From NCBI GenBank assembly GCA_946536145.1, contig CAMNEA010000001.1, positions 93,107-157,106 of the forward strand: 64,000 nucleotides of DNA, written 5' to 3'. Source of the DNA: an uncultured Butyrivibrio sp. Its GTDB lineage: Bacteria; Bacillota; Clostridia; Lachnospirales; Lachnospiraceae. Within the stretch, counting starts at the first letter, position 1, and each line of letters starts with the position of its first letter. The notes under the pieces were generated by a model. It saw only the letters and a list, made by a program, of their open reading frames with translations, did not search any database and had not been told where the DNA came from. Below, one piece after another: positions 8,493 through 17,490 of this stretch. A program made the translations under genes and the position numbers.

Positions 8493-10310
8493 ATGGATAG
8501 AAAAGCACAGGAATTGCAGAGGCAGATTGATGGTCTCCCAAAGGGTGGAGTTACAAAAAAGAAGATTAACAATAAATACTATCATTATCATCAGTGGAAG
8601 GACTCCGATGGAAAAAGACATTACGATATCCTGACTGAGACTGAGGCTGATAGTATGAAAGAAGAAATAGAGAGGCGCAAAGAGCTTGAGAAGAGATTGA
8701 AAGCATACCTGGCAGAACTCAAAAAGCATGAGCCGTTGTTGTTTCGACCGGAACAGGAACCTGAGCTTAATGCAAATGCGCTATTGGGAGAAAGTCTTTC
8801 GAGAATGGTATCAGTGGCAGAAGGCTTTGAGAAGCGTGACTGTTTTGAAACTATCAGAAGATATCTTTTTGGCGATATAGAAGACAGAGTATGCATTATA
8901 TACGGACTTCGCAGAACAGGTAAGACAACGCTTATAAGACAGCTGATCCTTGATATGGAGGGTGAGGATTTTCTAAGGACCGCATACATTAAGGCCACTC
9001 AGGCAGATACCATGGCTGATATCAACAAAGACCTTAAGACACTGCGCAGATACGGCTACAAGTATGTTTTTATAGATGAGGTTACTCTTGTGAGTGATTT
9101 TATTGATTCGGCGTCTCTTTTCTCAGATGTTTATGCTGCGGGCGGCATGAAAATTGTCCTCTCGGGTACAGATTCTCTCGGGTTCTATCTTACATCCAAT
9201 GAAGAACTCTACGACAGAGCGCTTATGGTGCATACGACCTTCATTCCTTTCAGGGAGCATGCAAGGCTTCTTGGCGTGGTCAGTGTGGATGAATATATCA
9301 GGTATGGTGGGACGCTGAAGGCGGGTGAGCTTGGGTTTGAAAAAGAAGAAGTCAATGATGAGGGGGCTTCTTTCAGGGATGATGAGACTGCACGTCGGTA
9401 TATTGACACAGCAATCTGTAAAAATATACAGCATTCTCTGGCACTTTACCAGGAAGGCGGACATTTCAGGCATCTTAAGAAACTCTATGAGGCAGATGAG
9501 CTTACCAGTGCCATTAACAGAATAATACAGGACATGAATCATGAGTTCACAAAAGAAGTGATCCTGAAAAGGTTTATTTCCAGGGATTTAAGGTCCGCTG
9601 CCCAGATGCTGCGTTCTTCACCGGACGAGGAAAAAAGAACGGATGCTCTGGATGAACTGGATGTTTCGGATGTCATCGCAAGGCTAAAAAAGATCCTTGG
9701 AATACTGGAAAAAGAGAAGCTCAAAGAGCCGGTTTCGCAATCTGCAGCTGATGAAATCAGGGAGTATCTAAAAGATCTTGACCTGATAGATTTTGCGGAC
9801 ATCGAATCAACTATGGAAGCGGAGGAGGATTTGGCCGGACGTGTGATCTTCACCCAGCCGGGTATGAGATACTGTCAGGCACAGGCTCTTGTCTATTCCC
9901 TGATGCGCTTTGCTGAGTTCAAACAGCTAAGTGAGAGGGAGAAGCTTCTTATTGAGCGCAGGATTCTTGAAGATGTTCGGGGGATAATGCTGGAGGACAT
10001 TGTATTTCTGGAGACAAAAAAAGTGCTGCCAAGGACTAAGCGTGTGTTCAAGCTTTTGTTTGATGTTGGAGAGTTTGACATGGTCATATACGATACCCGG
10101 ACGGATACCTGTGAGGTGTATGAGATAAAGCACAGCGCAAAGGCAGATGCCCGGCAATTGAAGCATCTTATCAGTAAAGAACACTGTGACAGTACGGAAA
10201 AGAGATTCGGAAAGATAACAGGAAGGTATGTTTTGTATAATGGAGATACAGGGCTTGTCCTGGAAGGATGTGAATATATCAATGTTGCAGACTATCTTAG
10301 AGGACTGTAA
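8493..10310 (+). CDS. AAA ATPase with C-terminal nuclease-like domain
   Basis: This protein of about 605 residues resembles the AAA_14 / DUF4143 group of bacterial and archaeal ATPases, whose roles are mostly unknown and often defence- or mobile-element-linked. A Walker A motif (GLRRTGKTT, about residues 138-146), Walker B (YVFIDEV, 191-197) and a sensor-like SGTDS are clear. Near the C-terminus FDMVIYD followed by VYEIKH (about 527-547) fits the D and E-x-K of a PD-(D/E)XK nuclease-like fold. The N-terminal 70 residues hold a short Tyr/His-rich segment I cannot name. ATG 8493 has a GGTGAG box; ATGs at 8460 and 8481 are alternatives. It follows a strong terminator and an inverted-repeat operator candidate, so it is a separate unit inside the flagellar locus. 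Confidence 0.8.
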   Translation: MDRKAQELQRQIDGLPKGGVTKKKINNKYYHYHQWKDSDGKRHYDILTETEADSMKEEIERRKELEKRLKAYLAELKKHEPLLFRPEQEPELNANALLGESLSRMVSVAEGFEKRDCFETIRRYLFGDIEDRVCIIYGLRRTGKTTLIRQLILDMEGEDFLRTAYIKATQADTMADINKDLKTLRRYGYKYVFIDEVTLVSDFIDSASLFSDVYAAGGMKIVLSGTDSLGFYLTSNEELYDRALMVHTTFIPFREHARLLGVVSVDEYIRYGGTLKAGELGFEKEEVNDEGASFRDDETARRYIDTAICKNIQHSLALYQEGGHFRHLKKLYEADELTSAINRIIQDMNHEFTKEVILKRFISRDLRSAAQMLRSSPDEEKRTDALDELDVSDVIARLKKILGILEKEKLKEPVSQSAADEIREYLKDLDLIDFADIESTMEAEEDLAGRVIFTQPGMRYCQAQALVYSLMRFAEFKQLSEREKLLIERRILEDVRGIMLEDIVFLETKKVLPRTKRVFKLLFDVGEFDMVIYDTRTDTCEVYEIKHSAKADARQLKHLISKEHCDSTEKRFGKITGRYVLYNGDTGLVLEGCEYINVADYLRGL

Positions 10311-10399
10311 GTGATGTTGTAAGTGGTGTTGTAAGTGGCACATGAGGGACTTTGCCTGGGATTATACAGCGTGTTAGAATTAAATAGGGAGGGAATCCG

Positions 10400-10705
10400 A
10401 TGACAAGCGAGAGATGGAATAAACTTGATATTAAGGAACAGCTTTCAAATGTGGATGGTGAAGTCAGGCGTATGGTGAGAGCCAGGAATAATTACAGAAA
10501 AGGTGTTGCCAGGGAAGATTACACTGAATCATATCTCAACAAGATTAAGGAGCTTATTAGACTTACCTGTCTGGATCCAAAGAATGCCAGGAGAAAAGAC
10601 GAGCTTTTAGCTGAAGAGAATGAGATAGGTCGCTGGCTCAACGGAGAAGTTGATGATGACTATATTCTCAGATACTGGGCACAGTATACAGATGCAATAA
10701 GCTGA
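10400..10705 (+). CDS. Small helical protein of unknown function
   Basis: This is a 101-residue, highly charged and mostly helical protein that I do not recognise. It has no clear helix-turn-helix, signal peptide or membrane segment. GGGAGGGA lies 8 bp before the ATG, so translation is very likely. It sits 90 bp after the ATPase gene and 39 bp before a HipA-like kinase gene. Position and size would fit the antitoxin-like partner of that kinase, but it does not look like the HipB repressor family. Just before it, at 10308-10336, a 12-bp motif (TAAGTGRTGTTG) repeats twice, beginning in the stop codon of the ATPase gene. Confidence 0.7.
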   Translation: MTSERWNKLDIKEQLSNVDGEVRRMVRARNNYRKGVAREDYTESYLNKIKELIRLTCLDPKNARRKDELLAEENEIGRWLNGEVDDDYILRYWAQYTDAIS

Positions 10706-10744
10706 GCTAAAAGTGCTATTGCGCTGTTCAATAGGGAAAACGAA

Positions 10745-11833
10745 ATGAGTGATTTTTGGCTGATAATGCATGGTGAACGATGCATAGCACAATTGAATAA
10801 AAATGGTCTTGCTAAAGTTCTGGTCCCTGACTTCATGCCCTATGACCTGTGGCTTGAAGAAACAGATGACATTGATACCAGAGTCAACAATATCGGTAAT
10901 TTCAATTTCTGGTGTGCCTCACGGGTTCTGACCCTTGACAGGCAGTATGCCAAGGAAATTCTTAGCAGTATCGGTGCTATGCAGGGACGCACCGATAAGG
11001 AGCGTGCGCAGATTGCTCTGAGCTATCACTGTCTCACACTGACAGATATCTATTGGGTAAAAGACATGGAGGAGAACATAAGCTTTTCTTCCATAAACCT
11101 GTATGATAATCACCTGTCCAATGCCTTTGTGGAATTGTCCCTCAGAGGAAAGTCGATGACTGTTGAAAACGCTCATCTCATTGCAGATAATGCATCCACC
11201 AGCGGGGTCTTTCCAAAGGCCTGGCTCAGAAAAGAGGATGGTTTTTATCTTCTCAAGGACGGTGCACAGGAAAATGTCCGAAATGAGCTTCTCGCCAGCA
11301 GGATAGCCAGATGTTTTGACTGCAATCAGGTGACATATGAAGAGGACTTCTACGACAATTCACCTGTATCATCCTGCCGTATCATAACAGATAAGGCCCA
11401 TAGCATATTTACCCGCGAGGCTTTTGAAATCTATGCGGCTAATCATGACATTGACCCGATCGGTGAAATAATCCGTATAGACGCCCATGGCTATTTTATG
11501 ATGAACATTATAGATTACCTTGTGGGCAACACCGACAGGCACTGGGGCAACTGGGGGATCCTAATGGACAACCGGACTGGCCGTCCCATAAGACTCCATG
11601 ACCTCATGGACTTTAATCAGTCCTTCAAAGCTTATGATACATTAGACGGAGCTCTTTGCCAGACAACACTGCCCAGGCATATTACTCAGCGACAGGCAGC
11701 AATAGAGGCGGTAAAGGAAATTGGTCTGAACCAGATAAGTGAGATAGACTATGAGTGGTTTGGTGATAGGAAAGAGCTGGCTGAGATGTTTAAAGAGAGG
11801 ATTGAACAATTAAATGCGTATCCTATACTATGA
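10745..11833 (+). CDS. HipA-like serine/threonine kinase
   Basis: The C-terminal half carries the HipA catalytic pattern VGNTDRHWGNWG (residues 260-271; Asp264 and Asn269 would be the catalytic and Mg-binding residues) and the metal-binding HDLMDFNQSF that follows. HipA proteins phosphorylate themselves or tRNA synthetases and cause growth arrest; more distant relatives have other substrates. The N-terminal 150 residues are unlike the HipA N-domain. At 362 residues it is somewhat shorter than HipA. The preceding 101-residue gene may be its partner. The 3' end overlaps the next gene, a CgeB-like glycosyltransferase, by 20 bp, which suggests translational coupling and makes a simple toxin role less certain. 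Confidence 0.75.
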   Translation: MSDFWLIMHGERCIAQLNKNGLAKVLVPDFMPYDLWLEETDDIDTRVNNIGNFNFWCASRVLTLDRQYAKEILSSIGAMQGRTDKERAQIALSYHCLTLTDIYWVKDMEENISFSSINLYDNHLSNAFVELSLRGKSMTVENAHLIADNASTSGVFPKAWLRKEDGFYLLKDGAQENVRNELLASRIARCFDCNQVTYEEDFYDNSPVSSCRIITDKAHSIFTREAFEIYAANHDIDPIGEIIRIDAHGYFMMNIIDYLVGNTDRHWGNWGILMDNRTGRPIRLHDLMDFNQSFKAYDTLDGALCQTTLPRHITQRQAAIEAVKEIGLNQISEIDYEWFGDRKELAEMFKERIEQLNAYPIL

Positions 11834-13034
11834 CTGGGCTGAATTTAACGGCGAGGACTGCCGGGATGCCATGAGAAGGCTGGGATATCGCGTTGATGTG
11901 ATCGAGGCAAGGCTCCCCGATGGCAGTATAAGGGAGTCTTCCCGCAGTGATCTTGAAGAGAGACTGAAAAGAGCTGAAGACGGCGTCAGATTTTATGACG
12001 CTGTGTTCAGCTTTGATTTTTTTATGGAGGTGTCTGAAGTCTGTCAGAAGTATAATGTTCCATACATCTCATGGGTATTTGACTGCCCGCATTATCCGCT
12101 GTATTGCGATGCACTGGGCAACTCTGTCAACCGTGTCCACATATTTGACAGAATGCTGTATCTTGAACTTAAGGGAAAGGGATATACCACAGTGCACCAC
12201 ACACCGCTGGCAGTTAATGTTGAAAGGATGAGGGAGTCAGGATATGCGCTGCTCGGAGACCCCGCTCCGGGAGATGATACCAAAATTTCGAAAGCAGCTC
12301 CTGAATATACCCACGACGTTTCCTTTATCGGCAACCTCTACGACAACGAGTTTAACTTCTATGATCGGGCAGATTTTCCGGAGAGCATCAGATCATATCT
12401 TGACGATGTGTTCGACGCCCAGCAGCGCATATTCGGAGCTGACATCATTGGCGATGAGAGAGTGATCTCCGAGGATATCATGGAAGTCCTCAGATCCCGC
12501 ATCAATTTCGAAAACACAGGGAAGTTCAACATTGATTACAACCGTGTTATTCTGGACATTCTTCGCAAAAAGGTAACGGTACTTGAGAGGAGAAGAATCA
12601 TAGAGGAACTTGGAGGAAACTTCAATACCGTGATTTATACCACTCCCGATGCAAAAGATATCCCGGGTGTGACCAACCTCGGAACCGCTGACTATATACA
12701 TAGCATGCCCAAGGTGTTTCATAACAGCAAAATCAATATCAATATCACCATGCGCTGCATACCGTCGGGAATCCCCTTACGCGTCATGGATGTTATGGCT
12801 GCGGGAGGATTTCTTTTGACAAGCTATACACCTGAAATTGCAGAACAGTTTGCTGATGGGGAAGAACTGGCGATAGCCCGCACACCGGAGGAGATGCTTG
12901 AAAAAGCAGCCTATTACCTGGAGCATGAGGAAGAGAGAAAAGAGATTGCAATAAATGGGCAGATGAAGGTGTTTGAGAAATTTTCGTATGCCGGACACCT
13001 TACGAAAATATTAAGATTATGCGAGAAGATTTAA
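11814..13034 (+). CDS. CgeB-like glycosyltransferase (DUF3880 type)
   Basis: This 406-residue protein has the two-lobed layout of CgeB / DUF3880 glycosyltransferases: an N-terminal Rossmann-like lobe (RILYYDWAEFNGEDCRDAM) with YISWVFDCPHYPLY, then HDVSFIGNLYD, and a C-terminal lobe with ITMRCIPSGIPLRVMDVMAA followed by GGFLLTSY. It is a paralogue of the gene at 18618. The two bracket the filament genes flaG to fliC, so glycosylation of flagellin or of the cap is a reasonable guess. The start overlaps the HipA-like gene by 20 bp, with AGAGAGG upstream. About 80 bp after the stop lies the flaG promoter. Confidence 0.78.
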   Translation: MRILYYDWAEFNGEDCRDAMRRLGYRVDVIEARLPDGSIRESSRSDLEERLKRAEDGVRFYDAVFSFDFFMEVSEVCQKYNVPYISWVFDCPHYPLYCDALGNSVNRVHIFDRMLYLELKGKGYTTVHHTPLAVNVERMRESGYALLGDPAPGDDTKISKAAPEYTHDVSFIGNLYDNEFNFYDRADFPESIRSYLDDVFDAQQRIFGADIIGDERVISEDIMEVLRSRINFENTGKFNIDYNRVILDILRKKVTVLERRRIIEELGGNFNTVIYTTPDAKDIPGVTNLGTADYIHSMPKVFHNSKININITMRCIPSGIPLRVMDVMAAGGFLLTSYTPEIAEQFADGEELAIARTPEEMLEKAAYYLEHEEERKEIAINGQMKVFEKFSYAGHLTKILRLCEKI

Positions 13035-13112
13035 CTTTTGATTGCGGATAAAGTTAAAAAAGTTAAAATTCTAAAATTTTTATTAATTCTTCTTTTTTTC
13101 GGTACAAAACTA

Positions 13113-13139
13113 TAAAGAATAAACTATCCTTACCGATAT
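13113..13139 (+). promoter_or_regulatory. Sigma-28-type promoter for flaG
   Basis: TAAA (13113-13116), 15 bp, ACCGATAT (13132-13139) is close to the flagellar sigma-28 consensus. It lies about 100 bp before flaG and could drive flaG, fliD and the genes after them. Confidence 0.7.
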
Positions 13140-13239
13140 AGGAGATAAGAAATCGTGTAGAAACACTATGTTTCTATGCAGGAAAGGTAGCGTATCATAT
13201 AAGGTTTGGACGCCCAGTCCCGACACGGAGGTAAGGAAA

Positions 13240-13713
13240 ATGGGAATGGAAGCAATTAATGGCTTTAGTCCGCTTATACAGCAGACTTCGCCGCAGGTAA
13301 AAACACAGGTACAGGATCAGAACCAGTCGGGGTCTTCGCTTGCAAACTTTGAGGCTGCCGCACCAACTATGGAACTTAAAGTCGAGACAGCGGATAACAC
13401 TTCCGGCTCTAAGAGCGATTCCCAGGGTGGAGCTCAGAATTTCTCCAAATCAATGGAAAAATATGAGGCCACTGAGGAGCAGATCCAGGAGGACAATGAG
13501 AAGGTCAGAAAGGCAATCTCCGAGATGACCAAGAATGTCAAATCCAACGCAGAAGCTGTATTTGGCATCCATGACAAGACAAACCGCGTCACCATCAAGA
13601 TGGTCGACAAGGACACCAAGAAGGTTATCAAGGAATTTCCGCCGGAGGAGACTCTGGATATGATTGCCAAGGTTTGGGAGATCGCAGGAATCATGGTGGA
13701 CGAAAAGAGGTAA
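13240..13713 (+). CDS. flaG: Flagellar protein FlaG
   Basis: FlaG proteins are small and lie next to fliD in many bacteria; they influence filament length. The C-terminal 70 residues (NRVTIKMVDKDTKKVIKEF, then PPEETLDMIAKVWEIAGIMV) match the family core. The N-terminal 85 residues are low-complexity, rich in Gln, Ser and Thr. The start at 13240 is set by CGGAGG 8 bp upstream, giving 157 residues; the frame is open further upstream without a ribosome binding site. A sigma-28-type promoter lies about 100 bp upstream. fliD follows after 106 bp. Confidence 0.9.
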   Translation: MGMEAINGFSPLIQQTSPQVKTQVQDQNQSGSSLANFEAAAPTMELKVETADNTSGSKSDSQGGAQNFSKSMEKYEATEEQIQEDNEKVRKAISEMTKNVKSNAEAVFGIHDKTNRVTIKMVDKDTKKVIKEFPPEETLDMIAKVWEIAGIMVDEKR

Positions 13714-13819
13714 AACAGTAACTCAACACCGCAGACAGGATGAATATTGTGCACCCAGGGATGCGGTGCGACAGGGATGTCAACGTAACATGCTCATGGA
13801 TTGAGAAAGGAGAACAAAT

Positions 13820-15355
13820 ATGCCTATACGAATAACGGGAATGAATTCAGGCCTTGATACTGAGAGTATCATAACTGCGTTAACACAGACCAAGCAGACG
13901 AAGCTGGACAATCACAAGGGTGATCAGAAGAAACTCACCTGGAAACAGGACAAGTGGAAGGAGCTCAATAAGAAGGTAGTGTCCTTTTATAATGGGACAC
14001 TTAGCAGCATGAGATTTTCATCCGCATATACAAAGAAGACGACTACGGCATCTAATTCATCGGCAGTCTCTGTTGTGACGGGTGATAATGCAATGATGAC
14101 TGACCAGACACTTAACATAAAGTCCCTTGCAAAGGCGGCGTATCTGACTGGAAATGAAGTGACATACACGGAGGGTGAGGGCGAAAATGCTGTAGCCAAA
14201 AAAGCTACAAAAGCTACAACAATGGAGCAGCTGGGTATAACAGAGAGCACAAGCCTTGAGATAAAGGTTGGAAAAACAGCCGATTCTGCAACAAGCAGTA
14301 TGACGGTTGATATTGATGCCGGGGATACAATAGATGAAGTTCTGTCAAAACTTAAAACCAAGGCATCTGAGAGCGGAATTGAGATGGACTTCAACTACGA
14401 TGAAGCCAATAACAGATTCTTTGCTTCTTCCAAGAAACAAGGTGAAGACTATAATTTCTATGTGACATCTTCAGATGCTGCATCAAAGCTTGGACTTGAC
14501 AGTACCAAGTATGTCAAGGGGTCAAGTGCCAAAATAGAGCTTAATGGAGAAGAGTATACATCTAACAGTAATACTTTTAGCATCAACGGATTAACTATTA
14601 CGGCTAAAGAAGTAGCTGAGAATATTACTCTTAGCACCAAGCAGGATACCAGCGGAATATATGATAATATCAAGAACTTGTTAAAAGAATATAATGACTT
14701 GATGAAAGAGATTTCGACGGCGTATAATGCAGATAAGGCTAAAAAGTACAGTATGCTCACCGATGATCAGAAAGACGAGATGTCTGAAAAAGAGATCGAG
14801 GAGTGGGAAAATAAGATAAAAGATGGTCTCCTGAGCGGTGATGAGACCTTGTCCAATGTTAAAAATGGTCTCAGGGACATCATGGGAAGTGGGTTTGAAA
14901 TTACTTTGAAAGATGGTACGACTTCCAAAATGTATCTGAGCAGCTTTGGAATAGCTACAGGTAGTTATTTCAACACTGAAGAAAATGAAAGAGACGCACT
15001 GCATATCGACGGCGATAAAAATGACAGTACCACCAGTGGAAATACTGATATACTAAGTGCCATGATCTCAACGGATCCGGATGCAGTAAAGAGCTTTTTT
15101 ACACAGCTATCCCAGGCAGTATATGGCAAGCTCTCAGACCTTATGAAAGGTTCCGACTATAGCAGTTCCTATACAATTTATGAGGATAAGCTGATGGCAT
15201 CGCAGTACAGTTCCTATACTACCAAGATCTCTGACGCACAGAAAGCGCTTGAGGCGGCTCAGGACAAGCTCTACAAGAAATTCTCCACTATGGAGACTGC
15301 ACTTGCCAAAATTAATTCCAGCAGTGGTTCGCTTTCAAGCTTCTTTGGTGGCTGA
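13820..15355 (+). CDS. fliD: Flagellar filament cap protein FliD
   Basis: FliD (HAP2) forms the cap at the filament tip and guides flagellin folding. The N-terminus (RITGMNSGLDTESIITALTQ) and the coiled segment after it are typical FliD_N. The C-terminal helical region (YEDKLMASQYSSYTTKISDA) matches FliD_C. At 511 residues the length is normal. GAAAGGAGA lies 7 bp before the ATG. The middle is rich in Ser and Thr, as in many caps. It is followed by fliS with a 57-bp gap, in the usual order fliD-fliS-fliT. Confidence 0.94.
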   Translation: MPIRITGMNSGLDTESIITALTQTKQTKLDNHKGDQKKLTWKQDKWKELNKKVVSFYNGTLSSMRFSSAYTKKTTTASNSSAVSVVTGDNAMMTDQTLNIKSLAKAAYLTGNEVTYTEGEGENAVAKKATKATTMEQLGITESTSLEIKVGKTADSATSSMTVDIDAGDTIDEVLSKLKTKASESGIEMDFNYDEANNRFFASSKKQGEDYNFYVTSSDAASKLGLDSTKYVKGSSAKIELNGEEYTSNSNTFSINGLTITAKEVAENITLSTKQDTSGIYDNIKNLLKEYNDLMKEISTAYNADKAKKYSMLTDDQKDEMSEKEIEEWENKIKDGLLSGDETLSNVKNGLRDIMGSGFEITLKDGTTSKMYLSSFGIATGSYFNTEENERDALHIDGDKNDSTTSGNTDILSAMISTDPDAVKSFFTQLSQAVYGKLSDLMKGSDYSSSYTIYEDKLMASQYSSYTTKISDAQKALEAAQDKLYKKFSTMETALAKINSSSGSLSSFFGG

Positions 15356-15412
15356 ACTTAAATTTTAAATTATTTTTTGGTATAATTGGAAAAAAGAATG
15401 TGAGGGATAATT

Positions 15413-15817
15413 ATGCCGGTACTTACAGCACAACAGAGAGCTGCATATGCTCAGTATAAGAACAATAAAGTCAACGCTGCCAGTGGCCCGGAGCTTACAC
15501 TCATGCTTTATGACGGCTCAATTAAGTTTCTGAACATTGCAAGCTTTGCAATTGAGAATAATGATATCCAGAAGGCACACACTAATATTATGAAGACTGA
15601 GAAGATTATTGATTATCTCAGAAATACACTGGATATGAAGTATCCTGTTGCTCAGGATTTTGAAAACATGTACTCATATATAGCAAGGCGTCTCGTTGAA
15701 GCTAATATGACCAAGGACAAGGAGATAGTGGATGAGCTCAATGAGCATATGCATGCCATAAGGGATACCTGGGTACAGGTTATGAAGGCCAATCATATTG
15801 TGGTAAAGGATGCGTGA
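15413..15817 (+). CDS. fliS: Flagellin export chaperone FliS
   Basis: FliS is a four-helix protein that binds the C-terminus of flagellin in the cytoplasm and prevents early polymerisation. The family features AYAQYKNNKVNAASGPELTL and LMLYDGSIKFLNIA are present near the N-terminus, and the length of 134 residues is standard. The ribosome binding site is GTGAGGGA. A TATAAT at 15381-15386 could be a weak extra promoter. The stop codon overlaps the next gene. Confidence 0.95.
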   Translation: MPVLTAQQRAAYAQYKNNKVNAASGPELTLMLYDGSIKFLNIASFAIENNDIQKAHTNIMKTEKIIDYLRNTLDMKYPVAQDFENMYSYIARRLVEANMTKDKEIVDELNEHMHAIRDTWVQVMKANHIVVKDA

Positions 15818-16299
15818 TTATGGTATCGGCGAGTCTTGACATGTTGGAAGAGAGTCTCATCAAGAAGATAGAGATTATGAAGAGGATTCTTGATGAGAAT
15901 TCAAAACAGAAAGATATATTGTCAGATCCAGAAAATGTCAGCTTTGAGGCATTTGACAGGACCCTTGATGTGAAGGGGGGCTATATTGATGAACTGATAG
16001 CTTTGGATGATGGATTTCAGACTCTCTTTGACAGAGTAAAAGAAGAGATTGGAGCGAATAAGGCGCAGTATGCAGATCAGATAAAAAGGATGCAGGCACT
16101 TATTCAGGAGATAACAGGACTCAGTGCATCAATAGAGGCGGAAGAGCACAGAAATAAAAAGCTTGCTGAACAGTATTTTCATACATCCAGAAGTCATATG
16201 AACCAAAGTAAACAGACATCGGCGGCGGCATTTAATTATTATCAGACCATGAACAATTTCAAGAACATTCCGCCGCAGTTCATGGACAAAAAGAACTGA
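15814..16299 (+). CDS. Small helical protein, probable FliT/FlgN-type export chaperone
   Basis: This 161-residue, wholly helical protein occupies the place of fliT right after fliS, overlapping it by 4 bp (GTGA). FliT and FlgN relatives chaperone FliD or FlgK/FlgL for export and are poorly conserved in sequence. The coiled-coil look, the size and the location support that role; no residue motif proves it. The C-terminus is polar and rich in Asn and Gln. Start: GTG at 15814, or ATG at 15820 with AAGGA upstream. A strong terminator follows. Confidence 0.72.
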   Translation: MIMVSASLDMLEESLIKKIEIMKRILDENSKQKDILSDPENVSFEAFDRTLDVKGGYIDELIALDDGFQTLFDRVKEEIGANKAQYADQIKRMQALIQEITGLSASIEAEEHRNKKLAEQYFHTSRSHMNQSKQTSAAAFNYYQTMNNFKNIPPQFMDKKN

Positions 16300-16318
16300 T
16301 CAAGTATAACTCAAATAG

Positions 16319-16358
16319 GGCATCAGCCATATATCGGCTGATGCCTCTTTTTTCTTTA
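16319..16358 (+). terminator. Rho-independent terminator after the fliD-fliS operon
   Basis: A perfect 10-bp stem (GGCATCAGCC with GGCTGATGCC, loop ATATATC) is followed by a T-rich tail. It separates the flaG-fliD-fliS unit from the flagellin genes. Confidence 0.92.
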
Positions 16359-16428
16359 TAGCAAATTTGAAGAATTGTAAAAAAATTTCTAATTGCATAG
16401 AAAACTGAAAAAATAATTCGAAAAGGGG

Positions 16429-16455
16429 TTAATTTGTTCTGAAGACTGCCGATAT
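16429..16455 (+). promoter_or_regulatory. Sigma-28-type promoter for flagellin 1
   Basis: TTAA (16429-16432), 15 bp, GCCGATAT (16448-16455). The -10 box matches seven of eight bases of GCCGATAA. The transcript would have a leader of about 105 bases containing a GCAGC/GCTGC hairpin (16480-16510) with GGA motifs in its loop, and an ATGGAGGAT ribosome binding site, both possible CsrA targets. Confidence 0.75.
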
Positions 16456-16568
16456 TATTAGTGTAAAAACAAAACAAAAGCAGCCATGGAAGGGACTCCG
16501 CGAAAGCTGCACAAAAATAATAATGGAAAGGCAGCAGGGAAGCGGGCCCCGTTCATGGAGGATAAGAT

Positions 16569-17384
16569 ATGGTAGTACAACACAATATTACAGCGATGAA
16601 CTCTAACAGACAGCTTGGTATCACAACTAATGTCCAGGCAAAGTCAAGTGAGAAACTCTCATCCGGTTATCAGATCAACAGAGCGGCAGATGATGCAGCA
16701 GGTCTTGCAATTTCCGAGAAGATGAGACGTCAGATCAGAGGTCTTACACAGGCTTCTTCAAATGCTCAGGACGGTATCTCAGCAGTTCAGACAGCAGAGG
16801 GCGCACTTAATGAAGTACACGACATGCTTCAGAGAATGGATGAGCTTGCAACTAAAGCTGCCAATGGAACTCTGCAGGATGAGGACCGCCAGTACATTCA
16901 ACAGGAAGTGTGCTCACTCATTTCTGAGATTAACCGTACAGCATCCACAACAAAGTTCAATGATACATATCTGCTGGACGGAAACTGGAGTAAAGATCTT
17001 CAGGTAGGAGCAGATAATACAGCTGATGATAGGATTACCTTTAGTATTGCACCTATGAATTCTGCAGGTATAGGCGTTGATTCGCTGGATATGTCTACAC
17101 AATCAGGGGCACAGGGGGCTATTGATACTGTTAAGGTGGCAATTAAGTCTGTATCAAGTCAAAGAGCAGATCTCGGTGCTGTACAGAACAGACTTGAGCA
17201 TACCATCAAGAATCTGGATAATGTTACAGAGAATACAACAGCTGCAGAATCACAGATTCGTGATACGGATATGGCCAAGGAGATGGTTAGATATTCAAAT
17301 AACAATATCCTGGCACAGGCGGGTCAGTCAATGCTTGCACAGGCCAATCAGACAAATCAGGGTGTTCTCTCACTGCTTCAGTAA
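16569..17384 (+). CDS. fliC: Flagellin (copy 1)
   Basis: This is the filament protein, 271 residues. It has the conserved N-terminal D0/D1 region (SSEKLSSGYQINRAADDAAG, residues 26-45) and C-terminal region (NNNILAQAGQSMLAQANQ, ending GVLSLLQ). The central variable part is minimal, so the filament surface is mainly D1, as in short clostridial flagellins. Residue 115 is Cys, where copy 2 has Asn; cysteine is rare in flagellins. The C-terminal segment is the known binding area of FliS and FliW. It has its own sigma-28-type promoter and a terminator at 17402. It differs from copy 2 mainly between residues 115 and 190. Confidence 0.96.
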   Translation: MVVQHNITAMNSNRQLGITTNVQAKSSEKLSSGYQINRAADDAAGLAISEKMRRQIRGLTQASSNAQDGISAVQTAEGALNEVHDMLQRMDELATKAANGTLQDEDRQYIQQEVCSLISEINRTASTTKFNDTYLLDGNWSKDLQVGADNTADDRITFSIAPMNSAGIGVDSLDMSTQSGAQGAIDTVKVAIKSVSSQRADLGAVQNRLEHTIKNLDNVTENTTAAESQIRDTDMAKEMVRYSNNNILAQAGQSMLAQANQTNQGVLSLLQ

Positions 17385-17401
17385 ATATTGGATACTAAGG
17401 A

Positions 17402-17429
17402 GGCTCCGGAATACCGGAGTCTCTTTTTT
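17402..17429 (+). terminator. Terminator after flagellin 1
   Basis: The stem GGCTCCGG/CCGGAGTC (one G-T pair) is followed by CTCTTTTTT. It resembles the terminator after flagellin 2, in line with duplication of the whole gene unit. Confidence 0.88.
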
Positions 17430-17490
17430 AATGATGATAGAGAAGACATGTATTGCTAAAAAGTTTATATTTTTTTTATAATTTTACCTA

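Noticed and set aside
13714..13819. A separate sigma-28 promoter for fliD
   Set aside because: No element with acceptable boxes and spacing was found; fliD is probably read from the flaG promoter.
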